The notes: generated by a model from the letters alone, not told the origin. Shown: positions 25,300-36,241, numbered from the stretch's first letter. The stretch is 64,000 nt of DNA from Agriotes lineatus (GCA_940337035.1 OW679195.1:176300015-176364014), one strand, 5' to 3'. Numbers and translations: made by a program.

Positions 25300-25690
25300 A
25301 CGTAATCTATTTTTTGCAGTTACTCATACTTTTAAATATTGAAACGATTTTCCAAAGTTTATTGGCCATTCTAATATACTTTGTGCAACGACGACGACAA
25401 ATGAAGTTGCTCAACACATTTTCACTTCCCTCGTCTGAAAGACGAATGAAGTATTGTAATCGCGAAAAAATCACCTGCCGAGATTTCTCCAGATCTTCAC
25501 TTTTCAGGGTCCCTAGACGACGAAAAACAGGTTTTCTCAATTCCGTCGGTCTGTCTGTCTGTCTGTTGGCGGTATAACTCAAAAACTATTTGTTGGAGGA
25601 AGGCAATATTTTGGATACACATTATATATCTACCTGGAATGAAACCGAGAATGATGTGTCAGACAAATATATACAGGGTGAACACCTTAA
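25300..25690 (+). repeat. Dispersed repeat with CTGT tract (copy 1)
   Basis: GATTTCTCCAGATCTTCACTTTTCAGGGTCCC is followed by a CTGTCTGTCTGTCTGT tract and then GTATAACTCAAAAAC. The same order (AGATCTTCACGTTTTCGAGTCCC, a CTGT/GTGT tract, ATATCTCAAAAACG) occurs at 54100-54245. That makes it a dispersed family with an internal microsatellite. It is non-coding. It ends near TATATACAGGGTG, similar to MITE ends elsewhere in the window. Confidence 0.6.
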
Positions 25691-25877
25691 AAAATAAAAT
25701 ATTGTTTATTTTTTATTTAAATTAGAAATAGATACAAGTAATAATTTGTACATAACGCAGGCTCTATTTTTGCCAAAATTGGAACCCCAAAGATACAACA
25801 TAAATGTTGTACGACACAAAAAGAAGCAACCAATAAGTAGGTTACGTTAAATGCAGCTGTATCGTAGGAATTCGAAG

Positions 25878-26130
25878 CGTCCCGATAGCTCAGGCGGGAA
25901 AGGCTTGATTTAGCCGTCACACCGGGGAACAATGCAATGAGTTCGCAGGCACCCGAAATTCGAATCCCATCACGGGTAATATTTTTTTTATTTAAAAATG
26001 TATGTACTTTGCATTAGCAAATGCTTCCCTTCTGTTGTTTCAGTGTTATTAGAAACTTGAAAATAGTTTTACACCTAGTTGTCCTCGATTTTTAAAATTA
26101 TTTGGTGTCACAACGTCCACTTGTTTATTT
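25878..26130 (+). repeat. tRNA-derived SINE-like element
   Basis: The 5' part has CCCGATAGCTCAGGCGGG, a good A box in a D-arm-like context, and ATTCGAATCCCATCACGGG, a B box. The terminal CCCG and CGGG can pair as an acceptor stem remnant. The spacing between boxes is larger than in a tRNA gene, so this is a tRNA-derived retroposon head and not a tRNA. A tail region (ATTTAAAAATGTATGTA ... GTGTCACAACGTCC) is repeated at 26320-26440. Confidence 0.6.
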
Positions 26131-26282
26131 TTGCTTTAATTGAGATACAGGATAATAACAATTTACACATAGTTAAGGCTTTACTCTTAACGAAAAGACG
26201 GCGGGAACGCACTGACATAAAATGTGCTCTGTAGCGCATGTAGGAATAGTCCATTCACTTGCAATATAAAAAACAAAAACGC

Positions 26283-26455
26283 TGGAATCGCATAGGCTGC
26301 CGCCTATCCTTCGCATTCGACCACCGGTAATGTTACTTTTTATTTGAAAATGTATGTAATTTATTAGAAACGTGAAGATATTTTTACCTCCAGCATAATT
26401 TGATTTTTAAAATTATTTAGTGTCACAATGTCCGCTTGCGAGGGAAGTTTTGGGT
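26283..26455 (+). repeat. Second, 5'-damaged copy of the SINE-like tail
   Basis: It starts with a degenerate B-box region (GCATTCGACCACCGGTAAT). It then matches the copy at 25975-26125 through TTGAAAATGTATGTA, TTAGAAACGTGAA and GTGTCACAATGTCCGCTTG. The two copies are in the same orientation about 340 bases apart. Confidence 0.6.
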
Positions 26456-27225
26456 AAATCCTTTTACAGATTTTTTTATAAATGCACAGAATACAGTGGC
26501 GGCTTGTGATAATAGTATTTGGGGAGCTCTTGATGTGACAATGGCTTAAAATATATGTTGATTCATCACATTAAAATGCTAAACACTGGATTTCCTTAAT
26601 TTCTTTTTTAATTTGTTAGAGACGTAATGCAAGCATACTGTATAGAAGTTAATTTTGTACAGTTTTGGATGGACACTGTTGCATTGTTTAAATATTGTTT
26701 TAAGATTGCATCTAATTCTGGAAAAAAAATGTATTACCTCTCGGAAAACCCCGCGGTTTTGAAAGTCCTCTGTTTCATCATGTCGTCTTATTCCTAATTC
26801 CAGCGTTCCGCAACATTTTTAGCAACTAATTATTCCCTTTGTATACCTGTTTTTAGCCACCTTTTTTATTTTATTTTATCTAGAAGCCGAATTCAAGTGA
26901 ACTATTTAGAGAGCGAGAGAACCTAGTAAAGCAAATTCCAAACAATTATTTATATAACGTGCAAAAATTTCGAGCTTTTTACTTTCTGATTTACTGATTA
27001 CTTTCTCTGTTCTGTTCATTATTTCAAAATAAAACAGAACACTTCAAAATCGTCAACAAATCCATTTGCTTTTCTTGTAAATCAAAAATTTTGGAAAATT
27101 AAGAGTTCCAACTTTATCTTGTTGGTTGAGGTTTAATGGAAGTGTTGGTCAGCCAAGTTTTTTTATTTTAACGTTTTTAGCTGACGGTAAGCTTTTAAAA
27201 TTAATGTTGAGAATATCGAGTATGC
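26456..27225. other. No feature recognised
   Basis: AT-rich sequence, no long open frame or clear repeat. Confidence 0.5.
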
Positions 27226-27227
27226 TA

Positions 27228-27438
27228 CAGTCGCGGTCAAAAAAACGGAACAATTTTTTTGACCTAACTCTCAATGTGCGAAAACAATGGCTGACCCTGA
27301 TAATTCTAATTAATAAATGTCATCAAAAGTCATTATTCAGATCTAAATAATGACGTTTGATGACATTTATTAATTAGAACTGTCAGTGTCAGTACTTGTT
27401 TTTGCATTTTGAAAACTGCCGCTTTTTTTGGCCGCGAC
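27228..27438. mobile_element. Tc1/mariner-type MITE, 211 bp
   Basis: The ends are CAGTCGCGGTCAAAAAAACG on the left and AGTCGCGGCCAAAAAAAGCG read inward on the right, each flanked by TA (27226-27227 and 27439-27440). The centre is a strong hairpin: TTCTAATTAATAAATGTCAT ... ATGACATTTATTAATTAGAA. No coding capacity. TA flanks and the terminal sequence fit a non-autonomous Tc1/mariner derivative. Confidence 0.8.
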
Positions 27439-27649
27439 TATATTATCCGCGCCAATGTTCCAATAAAACTACTCGAAACAACCGAATTCGCCCTCAATAG
27501 TTAAACATGTTCGAACTGCAACCGATATTATGTAAGATAAATATCTATTAATTTAATCTAAATCTAGACTCGTAGGTATGCACAGAGCATTATGAAATAC
27601 ATCCAAACAAAACTCACTATTATATAAGTTGTTCTAATTCCCATTGTTA

Positions 27650-28640
27650 CATTTGCAGTTTGTTTTCAGTCGAAACCGGACAACTCGGCGCGCGGCCAGC
27701 TCGGCGCTGGAAAAACTCGGCGCGTAGTCATCTCGGCGCCAGACAATTCAGCGCAGAGCTATCTCGGCGCAGAATTGGTTTAGAAAAATATACAATGGCC
27801 ACAAAAAATCCTCATCAAATGGGAAACATTTTTATTTTTGCTTTTCATAAAAGCTTTATACGACAATAATTTATGCTTATTTAAAAACCTATTTAGCCTG
27901 TATTAGTTATATTGAGTGATTTTTACTAAGTTCAAAAATGTCGTTTTTCGAAGTTGTGTAAATGCAAAAAGTGCTATTTTTCGGAAATTAAGCAAGATTT
28001 CTATACTATTTTTTACTCATCAATCTCAAGTCAGAAAACAATTTTTTTCGTAAAATTTTACCATATCTTGGCTAGTAAATAAATTTTTCGTAATTATTTT
28101 AAAAAAATGTTGAATTTTACTGATAACGGAAGTCACCTGACAACTTTTGTTTGGCCCATTTGTAATTACTTTTCAACCACTTCTGGTCGCCGGTGTTTGA
28201 TTTTTCTGGAAACTAAATTTTAAAAAATCATTTATTACCAGCGTTTTCGCGATCACTGTATAAGTTTGTATTTGCTTTTTGTGAATTAATTGTATTCGCC
28301 TAAAAAGGGATTATAATATACACATACCTTAGTTATTTTACTACTGCAGATCATGTTAAATAATGGCAATCTATTCTTAATTGAAATTTTAAAGGATCAA
28401 ATATAATAGTTTTATTAAAAACTATGTGTAAAATGTATAATACATATAAATTAAAAATTTTAAATAAATTTAATTACTCACAAAATTAATATACATAATA
28501 AATGATAATGCATACCGTGTAAAAAAGTTATGCAAGCGCCGAGATAATTGCGCGTCGGGTTGTCCCGGCGCCGAACTGTTACCGCGCCGAGATGGCGGAG
28601 CCTAAGTGACGGCGCCGAGATGGCGGCGCTGATATTTCCT
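27650..28640. mobile_element. Element bounded by inverted clusters of TCGGCGC motifs
   Basis: Within 27670-27775 the motif CTCGGCGC or a one-base variant occurs about six times on the plus strand. Within 28535-28630 it occurs about five times in inverted orientation (GGCGCCGAGAT and relatives). The AT-rich middle (27800-28150) matches the repeat at 62560-62900. Repeated motifs pointing inward from both ends look like subterminal transposase-binding sites. The exact termini and superfamily are not clear, and no open frame of note is present. Confidence 0.55.
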
Positions 28641-30069
28641 AGACCCGTTTTCAATGCCAAAGGTTGCACAATAATTCCAAGAAGTAATATAATCGATAGC
28701 CGTTGGGCTCCCGGACCTCATTACATTTTGGGAGCGTGATATTAGTAAATATTGCAATTATTCCGCGGCGATGGCGGCTCAATAAACGTGAGCCATCGCA
28801 TCACGTTGAAACTGCTATCTCGTCGCTTATATAGCGATCGCTTTTGCTCCAGTATTTTCATACAAATCCAGGGCTCAGATTCGTAGAGCCCACAACTCCT
28901 TAGTGAATATGCTACGAGTGAGCGCTCAATCTAGAATGCAATACCAATATAGCTGTAGGATAAATGATAAAATACATTTTTAGTAATAAAATAGTTATTT
29001 GTTTTAATGACAGATAGGCTTCTAACGGCTGGCAGGCTTGGTTCTTTGAGCCCCTTAAAAGCAACCGCTCCTGACAGAACGATAGAAGAAATTAGGTATC
29101 AATATAATATTTTTGAATCAAATTCTGTGACGTCCATTAAGTTATAACAGGTTCTTAGTTTTACCGACCAATGCAATGAGATGTTTTTGCCATTCTGTTT
29201 TATCAACTCTCCCCATGAATACCGACACTGCCCTTCTCTCATTTGCATGTGCGTCACCCTCATATTCATTAACGCCAGCTTTTAATCTTTAGATCTTTTG
29301 CAAAGAAGGGACAGTAATTCATTGCTAGATTTTAACCTAACACTGGCTTCCCACAGAAACTTCAACAACGATTCTTTTTGGCTTCGTACGACATGCTACA
29401 ATGAAAATACAAGTAAATATCGATGTTACATAAAGAAAAAGATGTATTTATCGATATACTCAGCTTTCTTATTTCGGCAAAGGTTCAGTGGGGACTGTTG
29501 TTGACTTAATGTAAGACCTAAACGCAGTTTCAACACATCCACCTTGCACTCTATACTTACTAGGACTACGAGGTTATCGGTGACATTTTTTTTAATTTTA
29601 TAAGCAGACACTCACAAACACATCCTGCTGAATAAAAAGTTACTGATATTTTAGAGTTTTGTAGATACATCTGGGCATCCTATACTCTAGAGTGCTATTG
29701 CAAATTTTTGCTGTTATATTTCAAGTGTAATCATAGTAGATTATAAAAAAATTGTTACTGAAAAGTTTCTTTCTTTGCATCTAATAGAATACTGCGATAC
29801 CACTGTTTTAATCTATAATTTCAAAATCAAACTAATTAACTTCGAGACTACTTGAGCAGATTCGAAGGCCCGCTAACATGCAGTAGAGACGTCTGGATTC
29901 TATTACAAAATAAAGTTACTTAATTAATCAGGAGGCCAACAAGTATTTCTATACGATGAATTTGCTTAGTTAGTGACGAGCACACATAAACTCAATAAAC
30001 GGTAGCTAATTACTAGATACCCTGAAATAAAAATGAGAGGCAAGATCGAACAGGGTGCAGCAATCAATA
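28641..30069. other. No gene recognised
   Basis: Mixed sequence with a few 60-70-codon frames lacking domains. No repeat shared with the rest of the window was identified. Confidence 0.45.
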
Positions 30070-30328
30070 ACACCTAATGTAATAGTATCAAATATAATTA
30101 ACGCTAGCAGTAAACCCATTGAACGTGTTGAGAAGTATACCTATCTGGGTACCCTAGTAAACTAGAAAGAAAACTGGGAACAAGCTGTAGATATTCGCAG
30201 TCGTATAGAAAAAGCACGAGAAGCATTTATAAAAGTGAGAAAATTGTTTGTATGCAGAGATCTGAATGCTACACTGCTATGTCTTTGCGATATTATATTA
30301 TGGGCTCGAAGCATGGACCCTCACTGAA
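30070..30328 (+). pseudogene. LINE C-terminal fragment interrupted by the 30329-33714 LINE
   Basis: Plus-strand translation contains ERVEKYTYLGTLVN, then RSRIEKAREAFIKVRKLF and RDLNA. These are typical of the region after the RT in insect APE-type LINEs (Y.YLG..I and IEKAR..F). Homology stops at 30328 and resumes at 33727 with the next conserved block. The two pieces were therefore one sequence before the younger LINE inserted. Confidence 0.75.
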
Positions 30329-30338
30329 TATATATATA

Positions 30339-30755
30339 CAGGAAATTTATTTTAATAGTTAACATATGCGTTTCGTTTCTATGCCACCATTTAATCATAC
30401 AGGTCATTTCCACAGGTACAAATGAGACCAATAGATTAAAGCGTGTATTTTACGAGTTAACATAGGAATTATTACTTGTCAAAAAGACAATTAAAAGTGA
30501 TCCTAATGTATACCACTGAAGAAAAGATACAACTTGTGAGTTGTTCTTATGTATCTACCTTTAGTTGCATACCTACATTCCGGTAACAAAATTAAAGCTT
30601 CTTATTACCAAGTACCTAATTCAAGTTCATATTTTAACTCGTAAAATAAACGCTCTGATCTATTGATGTCATTGGTAACTATGGAAGTGACCTGTATGAT
30701 TAAATGTTGGCATAGAAACCAAACTGCTATGTTAACCAGTAAAATAAATTCACTG
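30339..30755. mobile_element. Foldback MITE in the LINE's TA-rich tail
   Basis: The arms, ~130 bp each, are inverted copies (30339-30470 and about 30605-30755). The ends are CAGGAAATTTATTTTAATAG on the left and CAGTGAATTTATTTTACTGG read inward on the right. Both start next to TA within a TATATA tract. No coding capacity. It looks like a Tc1/mariner-type MITE that used a TA in the LINE tail as target. Confidence 0.8.
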
Positions 30756-30769
30756 TATATAACAGCACT

Positions 30770-33660
30770 TCAGGCGTACTGGCCTATGGCTTGAATTATG
30801 TTTTTCCACTTTTTCCTATCTTGCACCATAGCCTGCCACTCTCTTATTTTAAAATACACTAGGTCTTCCTCTATGCAGTCCTCCCATGTTTTTCTCGGCC
30901 TTCCCTTCCTATTTCTTCCTTCCGGTTCTAGGTTAAACACGGTTTTGGCTAATTCTCCGTCCTTCATTCTGTACATATGTCCGAGCCATCTCAACCTATT
31001 TCGTTGTACCATCACTTTTATGCTGGGTTCCTGAAATAGTTCTTCCAATTCAGCATTGGTTCTTCTTCTCCAAATTCCCTCTATCGTGACCCCGCCGGAG
31101 ATCCTTCTCAAAAATCCTTTATGAGTACCCACGTCTCACTACCGAACAGTACTGCCGGACACTGTTTTGTATATGTTCAGTTTCACATTTCTCGATAGAT
31201 TTTTCTCGGTTAAAATATGATTTAATGCACCTGCACTTTTAAGATCCCGCACCTATTCTTCTTGTAATGTTTATGTCATGACTACCATCACTTTCTATTT
31301 CTGTACCTAGATATGATATGTTATTTGTAAGTTTCAGTGTATAAATCCTTTTTTTATCCGTTACAATTTCTAACTTTTGATCTTCATGTAGCTTATTTCC
31401 CAGGATCATGTAACTAGTTTTATTTTCGTTTATTTGTAGTCCCATAGTCCAGGCTTGGTTCTCCAGGTTTTTAAAAATAATCTTTAGCTCTTCTCGAGTT
31501 CTAGCAAGTAATACAACATCGTCTGCATATGCCAGTGCTTGATGGGAAGAATTTAGGATGGTTTTGTTAATTTTTATGTTACTTCTTCTAAAAATTACTT
31601 CCAGAACAATGTTGAAGAGCGTCGTCGAGAGTGGATCGCTCTGTTTCAGCCCAATGTTGCTTTCGTATTTGTTTGATTTTTGTCCTCTGTATTTAATTCT
31701 ATTATATGTACTCGTAAGTGTCATCTTTGTTAACTTTATTAGTTCTTCTGATATCTTCAATTCCTTCATTGCTTTGAAAATGTCCTCTCTTCAAATTTTA
31801 TCATACTCATTTTTAAAGTCGATAAAAATAGTGTGCAATTGTATGTTCTTTTTCCCACATTTTTCATGAATTTGGTTGATTACAAAGGTATGGTCTATTA
31901 TTGATTTACCTTTTTTAAACCCTGCCTGATACTGTCCTATCATACCTTCGACATTTAATTGCAGTTTATTATTAATTAAGTGTGCAAGAACTTTGTATGT
32001 TGTATTTAGCAGGGATATAGGTCTATAATTTCCTGGTAGCTGTGCATTGCTTTTTTTATAAATGGGACAGATTAGTGCTTCATACCACTCCTCAGGCATT
32101 TATTTCTTTTCCCATATTTCTAATATTAGCCTGTGGATTCTATGTAGTACGTCTTGGTCTGAATATTTTATTAGTTCCATTACGATTTCATCTGATCCTG
32201 CACTTTTGTTGTTTTTTATCTTGTTGAGTACTTCCATAAAGTCATCAAAAGTAGGCGCTTCTAATTGGTTTTCGTTGATGTGCACTACGTTTTCTTCTTG
32301 TATTTCGTTATCTATACTTTGATCCCAAACTACTTTTTTAAAGCACCTTGCCCAGATTTCTACCATTTGCTTTTCCTCTAAATGCAATTTTCCTGTTTCA
32401 TCTCTCAGACTCGTCGATTGAGTATATCCCTTCTTTTCTGTTCTTATTTTATGATAAAAGTTTCTAACATTTTTTTCCTTAAATGTTGTCATCATATTCG
32501 TTACGTCTTTTTCCCTCGCTTCTCTTTTCTTTATTCTGCATATGTTATTAGTTTCGTTTCTTATCTTCTTATATTTTTCTTTTAGCTCTTCTGTTTGTTT
32601 ATTCATCATCAGTAGTCTTATCTTTTTCCTTTCTTGGACCATTTTTTACACTGTTCATCAAACCATTCATTTTTTTTTGTTGCTATCTTCCTTAGATACA
32701 TTTTTGTTTGCACTCTCGTTTATGACTCCTTTCAGTACTCTCCATTCTTCTTCTATATTTACACCTTTTTTACAGTTGTTTATTGCTGCTTTGGTATTTT
32801 CTACATATTCTTGTCTTATTGTTTCATTTTGTAGTCTTTTGACGTCCCATTTTTTATTTTTAACTTTGTTTTTTCTTGTTAGGTCCGGGATCATTTGCAT
32901 TACTTTTGCTTTAAGTAGTATATGGTCAGAGCCGATATCCGCTCCTCTATACGACCTTACTTTGTGAATACATTGGGTATGTAATTTGTTCACTATCAGA
33001 TGGTCTATTTGGTTTTGCGTTTTTTGGTCTGGACTTATGCATGTAATTTTATGGATCTTCTTCCGTTGTAGCATTGTACTCTTTACCACCATATCCCTTG
33101 ATGCAGCAAAATCCACTAACAATTGGCCATTTTTGTTTGTTGTCTCGTGTAGACTTTCTTTCCCTGCCACCGCTATATTGCATTCTTCCCTCCCAATCTT
33201 AGCGTTTGAATCCCCAAATATGATCTTAACATCAAATTTTGGAAGTTTACTTAATACATCATCCAACTCTTCGTAAAATCTCTCTTTCTTTTGTGTTTCT
33301 GTTTCCTCTGTTGGTGAGTGTACGTTTATCAGGGAAATTTTTCGATACTTGCCTTTAATTAAATAGCTAATTCTACTGTTTACTACATTATGGTCTACTA
33401 TCACTTCTTTTAAATTGTTTCTTATTAGAAAACCTGTTCCCAATCTATTCTCTTCTCCCCCTCCATTAAACCATATATAGTTATCATAATTATAGTGCTG
33501 CTTACCTTTAATGTTCGTTTCTTGAATTGCAAGCACGTCCAGGTCATACTTTCTGGTTTCTGCTATTAATTGTTTGAACTTCCCCACTTTATTTAACCCT
33601 TGAACGTTCCAAGATCCTATGTTTAGTGCATTTAACTGGTTTTTTCCTTTTATTTCTTTT
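30770..33660 (-). pseudogene. LINE ORF2-like polyprotein (endonuclease plus RT), broken
   Basis: The minus strand encodes an APE-type endonuclease starting with the WNVQGLN block, with AIQETN, GDSNAKIG, NQIDHLIVN and GSDHILL (about 33630-32940). RT blocks follow: NKSAGSDEIV, NYRPISLLNTTYKV, AGFKKGKSI, FIDFKNEYDKI, GLKQSDPLSTTLFN and the catalytic LAYADDVVLL (32270-31490). The C-terminal region has RLRWLGHMYRM and RKGRPRKTWEDC. The intact protein would nick target DNA and reverse transcribe the element's RNA there. Lesions seen are a frameshift in an A-run near 32670, stops near 32100 and 31793, and further frame changes between 31239 and 31132. The catalytic YADD and endonuclease SDH are still present. 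Clade assignment to RTE-like is tentative. Confidence 0.85.
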
Positions 33661-33714
33661 CACTTTATATCATTTTTCGTTAATGTCCTGTCCCTCTCCT
33701 GATTCGTCAACTGA

Positions 33715-34086
33715 ACCCTCACTGAAGCGTTAGTGAAAAAACTGGAGGCGTTCGAGATGTGGGTTTATCGCCGCATTCTTTGCATATCATGGACCGACCA
33801 CGTTACCAACGAAGAGGTACTGAGAAGAATGCGCAAAGATAAGGAGGTTATAGTCACTATTAAACGGAGAAAGCTCCTATATTTTGGTCATGCCATGAGG
33901 AACGATAAATACCACATATTGCAATTGATACTGCAGGGCAAGGTAAACGGAAGAAGAGGGCCAGGCAGGAGAAGATATTCATGGTTGTACAACTTGAGAA
34001 AATGGTTCGGTCAAACTTCCATAGAACTGTTTAGAAAATCCACCGATAGAGTCAAAATTGTCATGTTAATGGCCAACGATAATTAA
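33715..34086 (+). pseudogene. Continuation of the older LINE: C-terminal end
   Basis: Starts with the duplicated target ACCCTCACTGAA, then encodes LEAFEMWVYRRILCISWTDH, KRRKLLYFGHAMRN, LQLILQGKVNGRRGPGRRR and NLRKWFG, ending in a stop at 34086. These are the C-terminal blocks of a widespread insect APE-type LINE. The same blocks occur in opposite orientation at 34589-35002. With 30070-30328 it forms one ancestral copy. Confidence 0.8.
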
Positions 34087-34588
34087 CTGATAATACGAAG
34101 TACAAAATACTAGTATAAAAATGCAATCTACATTTATATATGCGTGGTGCAAAGGGTTACGACAGATACACATAAATAAATCACAGTTACTATATTACAT
34201 ATTTTTCCGCTATCACAGATCATGAACGAATTGTACCAACAGTCCAACGCCAAAGAATTTGGTGGCGTGATACAGCTATAAACCCTTTTAAATGAATATT
34301 ATTATTTCTGCTAAAGCGGCACTCAGTGAACCTCCTGAAGCAATGAAAAGTTTAACAAGGTAAATGTTAGCAGATCTGAAGGATCGGGCTTTCGAGAGAG
34401 TTCATTACTTAGCTTAACATTCCAGTCCGCTTTAGCAGAACCCGGTATCATGGGTTCCACTCACAAGCCTTTAGATGCCTGGGCACATGGGCTGCTCCTA
34501 ACCGAGAACAAAAGGACAGCGGGCAGCCAACGTGGCAGAGAGCGTTCACGTGCACGATTATGTTATCTCCTTCTTCTTCTGAAAGTGC
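34087..34588. other. Spacer between two opposed LINE ends
   Basis: No open frame of note. An inverted pair TTCTGCTAAAGCGG (about 34303) and CCGCTTTAGCAGAA (about 34427) is present, but no complete element can be delimited. Confidence 0.4.
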
Positions 34589-35002
34589 CTATCCTCTTTG
34601 GATGTTGGTGATCACACTAGTCCATTTTATTTTATTTGTAGCCGAGCGGATAAGTTTTGCGGATGTCAATCCGGACCACTGCCTCAAGTTCTTAAACCAA
34701 GATATACGTCGGCGTCCTGGTCCTCTTTTACTGTCGATCTTGCCTTGCAGAATTAGTTGTAGGGGGCGGTATTTACCATTACGCATGATGTGCCCGAAGT
34801 AAGACAGCTTTCTTTGTTTTACGGTAGCCATGACTTTTACAAGCGACATAGGACTGTATGGTTGGAGACATGGTATGTCCATGAAATGCGTAGCATTCGA
34901 CGATAGCACCACATCTCGAATGCGTCTAGGCGCTTGCAGGACGAATTTGTAAGTGTCCATGCTTCTGCCCCGTATAACAGTATGGAGAACACGTAACACC
35001 TA
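34589..35002 (-). pseudogene. LINE C-terminal end, cut by the BEL element
   Basis: Minus-strand translation in two frames gives CYVFSILLYGAEAWTLTNSS, LDAFEMWCYRRMLRISWTYH, KQRKLSYFGHIMRN and LQLILQGKIDSKRGPGRRR. This is the same family as 33715-34086. A frameshift lies near 34880. The upstream part of the protein continues at 41274-41326 and 41712-43470, on the far side of the BEL element. Confidence 0.8.
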
Positions 35003-35291
35003 TGTTGTGTCCAGCACAATACAACTACCCGTTGTAAAGTGGTAGACGGCTCGGATTAGAAATCAAACACACACACTATTGTAACGTATTTAATTCCCAC
35101 GCGGGTGAGTACAGTAAACGATTGCATACAGAAAACAAGACAACACGTGCTGCACTGAACAGCTCGCGTCACACCTCGTGGCCAACAACCTCGCACATCG
35201 AGCTCTCTCATATGACTAACAGTTTTGGTCTTAAACCAGACGCGCTGTTGCCACGTTGTGCAACTAACTCGTCAGCCAGTGGTTTCCGACA
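35003..35291 (-). repeat. 3' LTR of the BEL element
   Basis: 289 bp, with TG...CA ends as seen on the plus strand. It differs from the 5' LTR at one site near 35099 (GCGGGTGAG here, TCGGGTGAG there). Confidence 0.95.
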
Positions 35292-35306
35292 TACTCCCAC
35301 CTGAGT
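35292..35306 (-). promoter_or_regulatory. Polypurine tract of the BEL element
   Basis: Read on the minus strand, CAGGTGGGAGTA lies immediately upstream of the 3' LTR. This is the expected position of the plus-strand DNA primer. Confidence 0.65.
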
Positions 35307-35432
35307 AATTTTGAAACATTAAAAATGACTCACAAAAAAAGGAAACCAGATAAGGCTTTACAAATAGTCACTATTTCTACACTTGGATAATACAAAAATG
35401 CAAAATGGGTAAATAGGTACCACTACCAACTA

Positions 35433-35690
35433 CTAACGAAACTTAATAGGTAACCTAGATACACGTCCACTACGCGTTAACTTTTCTTTCGAAACGATTG
35501 CTCTGCTTTTAATGTCACTCAGGACATCAGACACTCCCGCAACTCCCGAACTAACATCTTCCGAATCGATTGCTCTGCTTTTAATGTCACTCAGGACATC
35601 AGACACTCCCGCACTAGCATCTTCCGGATTGTCTTTCCTTGAAGTCGCTCGTCTTGTATTGGCAGAGAGCTGATGCACTCTAGGGGGTAA
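35433..35690 (-). pseudogene. C-terminal tail of the BEL polyprotein, shifted frame
   Basis: The frame ends in LTRSGRVSRLPIKFR and a stop at 35433. A TRSGR..R.P ending is usual for BEL/Pao integrases, so this is probably the true C terminus. It lies in a different frame from the upstream part, implying a frameshift near 35680, just after the RLYPLE block. It contains two copies of a 66-bp tandem duplication (SDVLSDIKSRAI repeated; about 35500-35620). Confidence 0.6.
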
Positions 35691-36241
35691 AGCCTCTGAA
35701 TCGGTCTCAGCAGCTGTCCGCGGGCAGTGTCAACTCGCACCAGGCGCACCTGCCCATCTGGACCTGGAAGTAGCTCAGTCACACGACCAAGTGGCCAGTC
35801 TATACGTTTGTCGTTGTCGTTCCCTATAAGGACGATCTCTCCCAAAACTAGTTGTTTAGACCGCTTTCTGCAGTTCAATGATTTCAACTGTCCCAAGTAT
35901 TCGTTCCGGAATCGGCGCCGCAAGGTCTCCCTTAGGGTCTGCTTGTATCTCATTCTGCGGCAGAGAGACGCTTGATCCACGGCATCACAGTCCGGTATCC
36001 CGATCTCCGGTTGGTCCCGTAAGAACATTGCAGGTGTGAGAGCCATAAGTTCTTCTGAGTCGCCTGACACGTAGGTGAGGGGTCTAGCATTCATCGTCGC
36101 CTCACAATCGCAAAGAAGCGTCAAAAGATCTTCATAATTGAGCGAAGCACGTCCGAGCACTTTGCGAAGCAACCCCTTTAACACACCAACCAAACGCTCC
36201 CAAAAACCGCCCCACCATGCGGCCGTAGGTGGGTTGAACCG
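35591..36241 (-). pseudogene. BEL integrase C-terminal region
   Basis: This is in the same frame as the upstream pol segment and separated from it only by the TGA at 36242-36244. It begins RFNPPTAAWWGGFWERLVGV, which holds the third catalytic Glu of the integrase, followed by MNARPLTYVSGD and VRVDTARGQLLRPIQRLYPL. These are standard BEL integrase blocks. The stop at 35591 is reached only after the frame is lost. Confidence 0.8.

Larger units (their letters stand above)
30329..33714 (-). mobile_element. RTE-like LINE inserted in an older LINE
   Basis: A minus-strand LINE with endonuclease, reverse transcriptase and C-terminal region. It is flanked by the perfect 12-bp direct repeat ACCCTCACTGAA (30317-30328 and 33715-33726), which interrupts an older LINE of opposite orientation. 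The 3' end, at low coordinates, has a TATATATA tail, and a MITE sits within that tail. The element appears close to full length for the ORF2-like protein, but its frame is broken at several points. Confidence 0.85.

Noticed and set aside
32542..32967. 141-codon Phe/Ser-rich plus-strand frame and similar frames opposite the LINE
   Set aside because: Antisense shadow of the LINE endonuclease-RT linker (Lys/Glu-rich on the minus strand).
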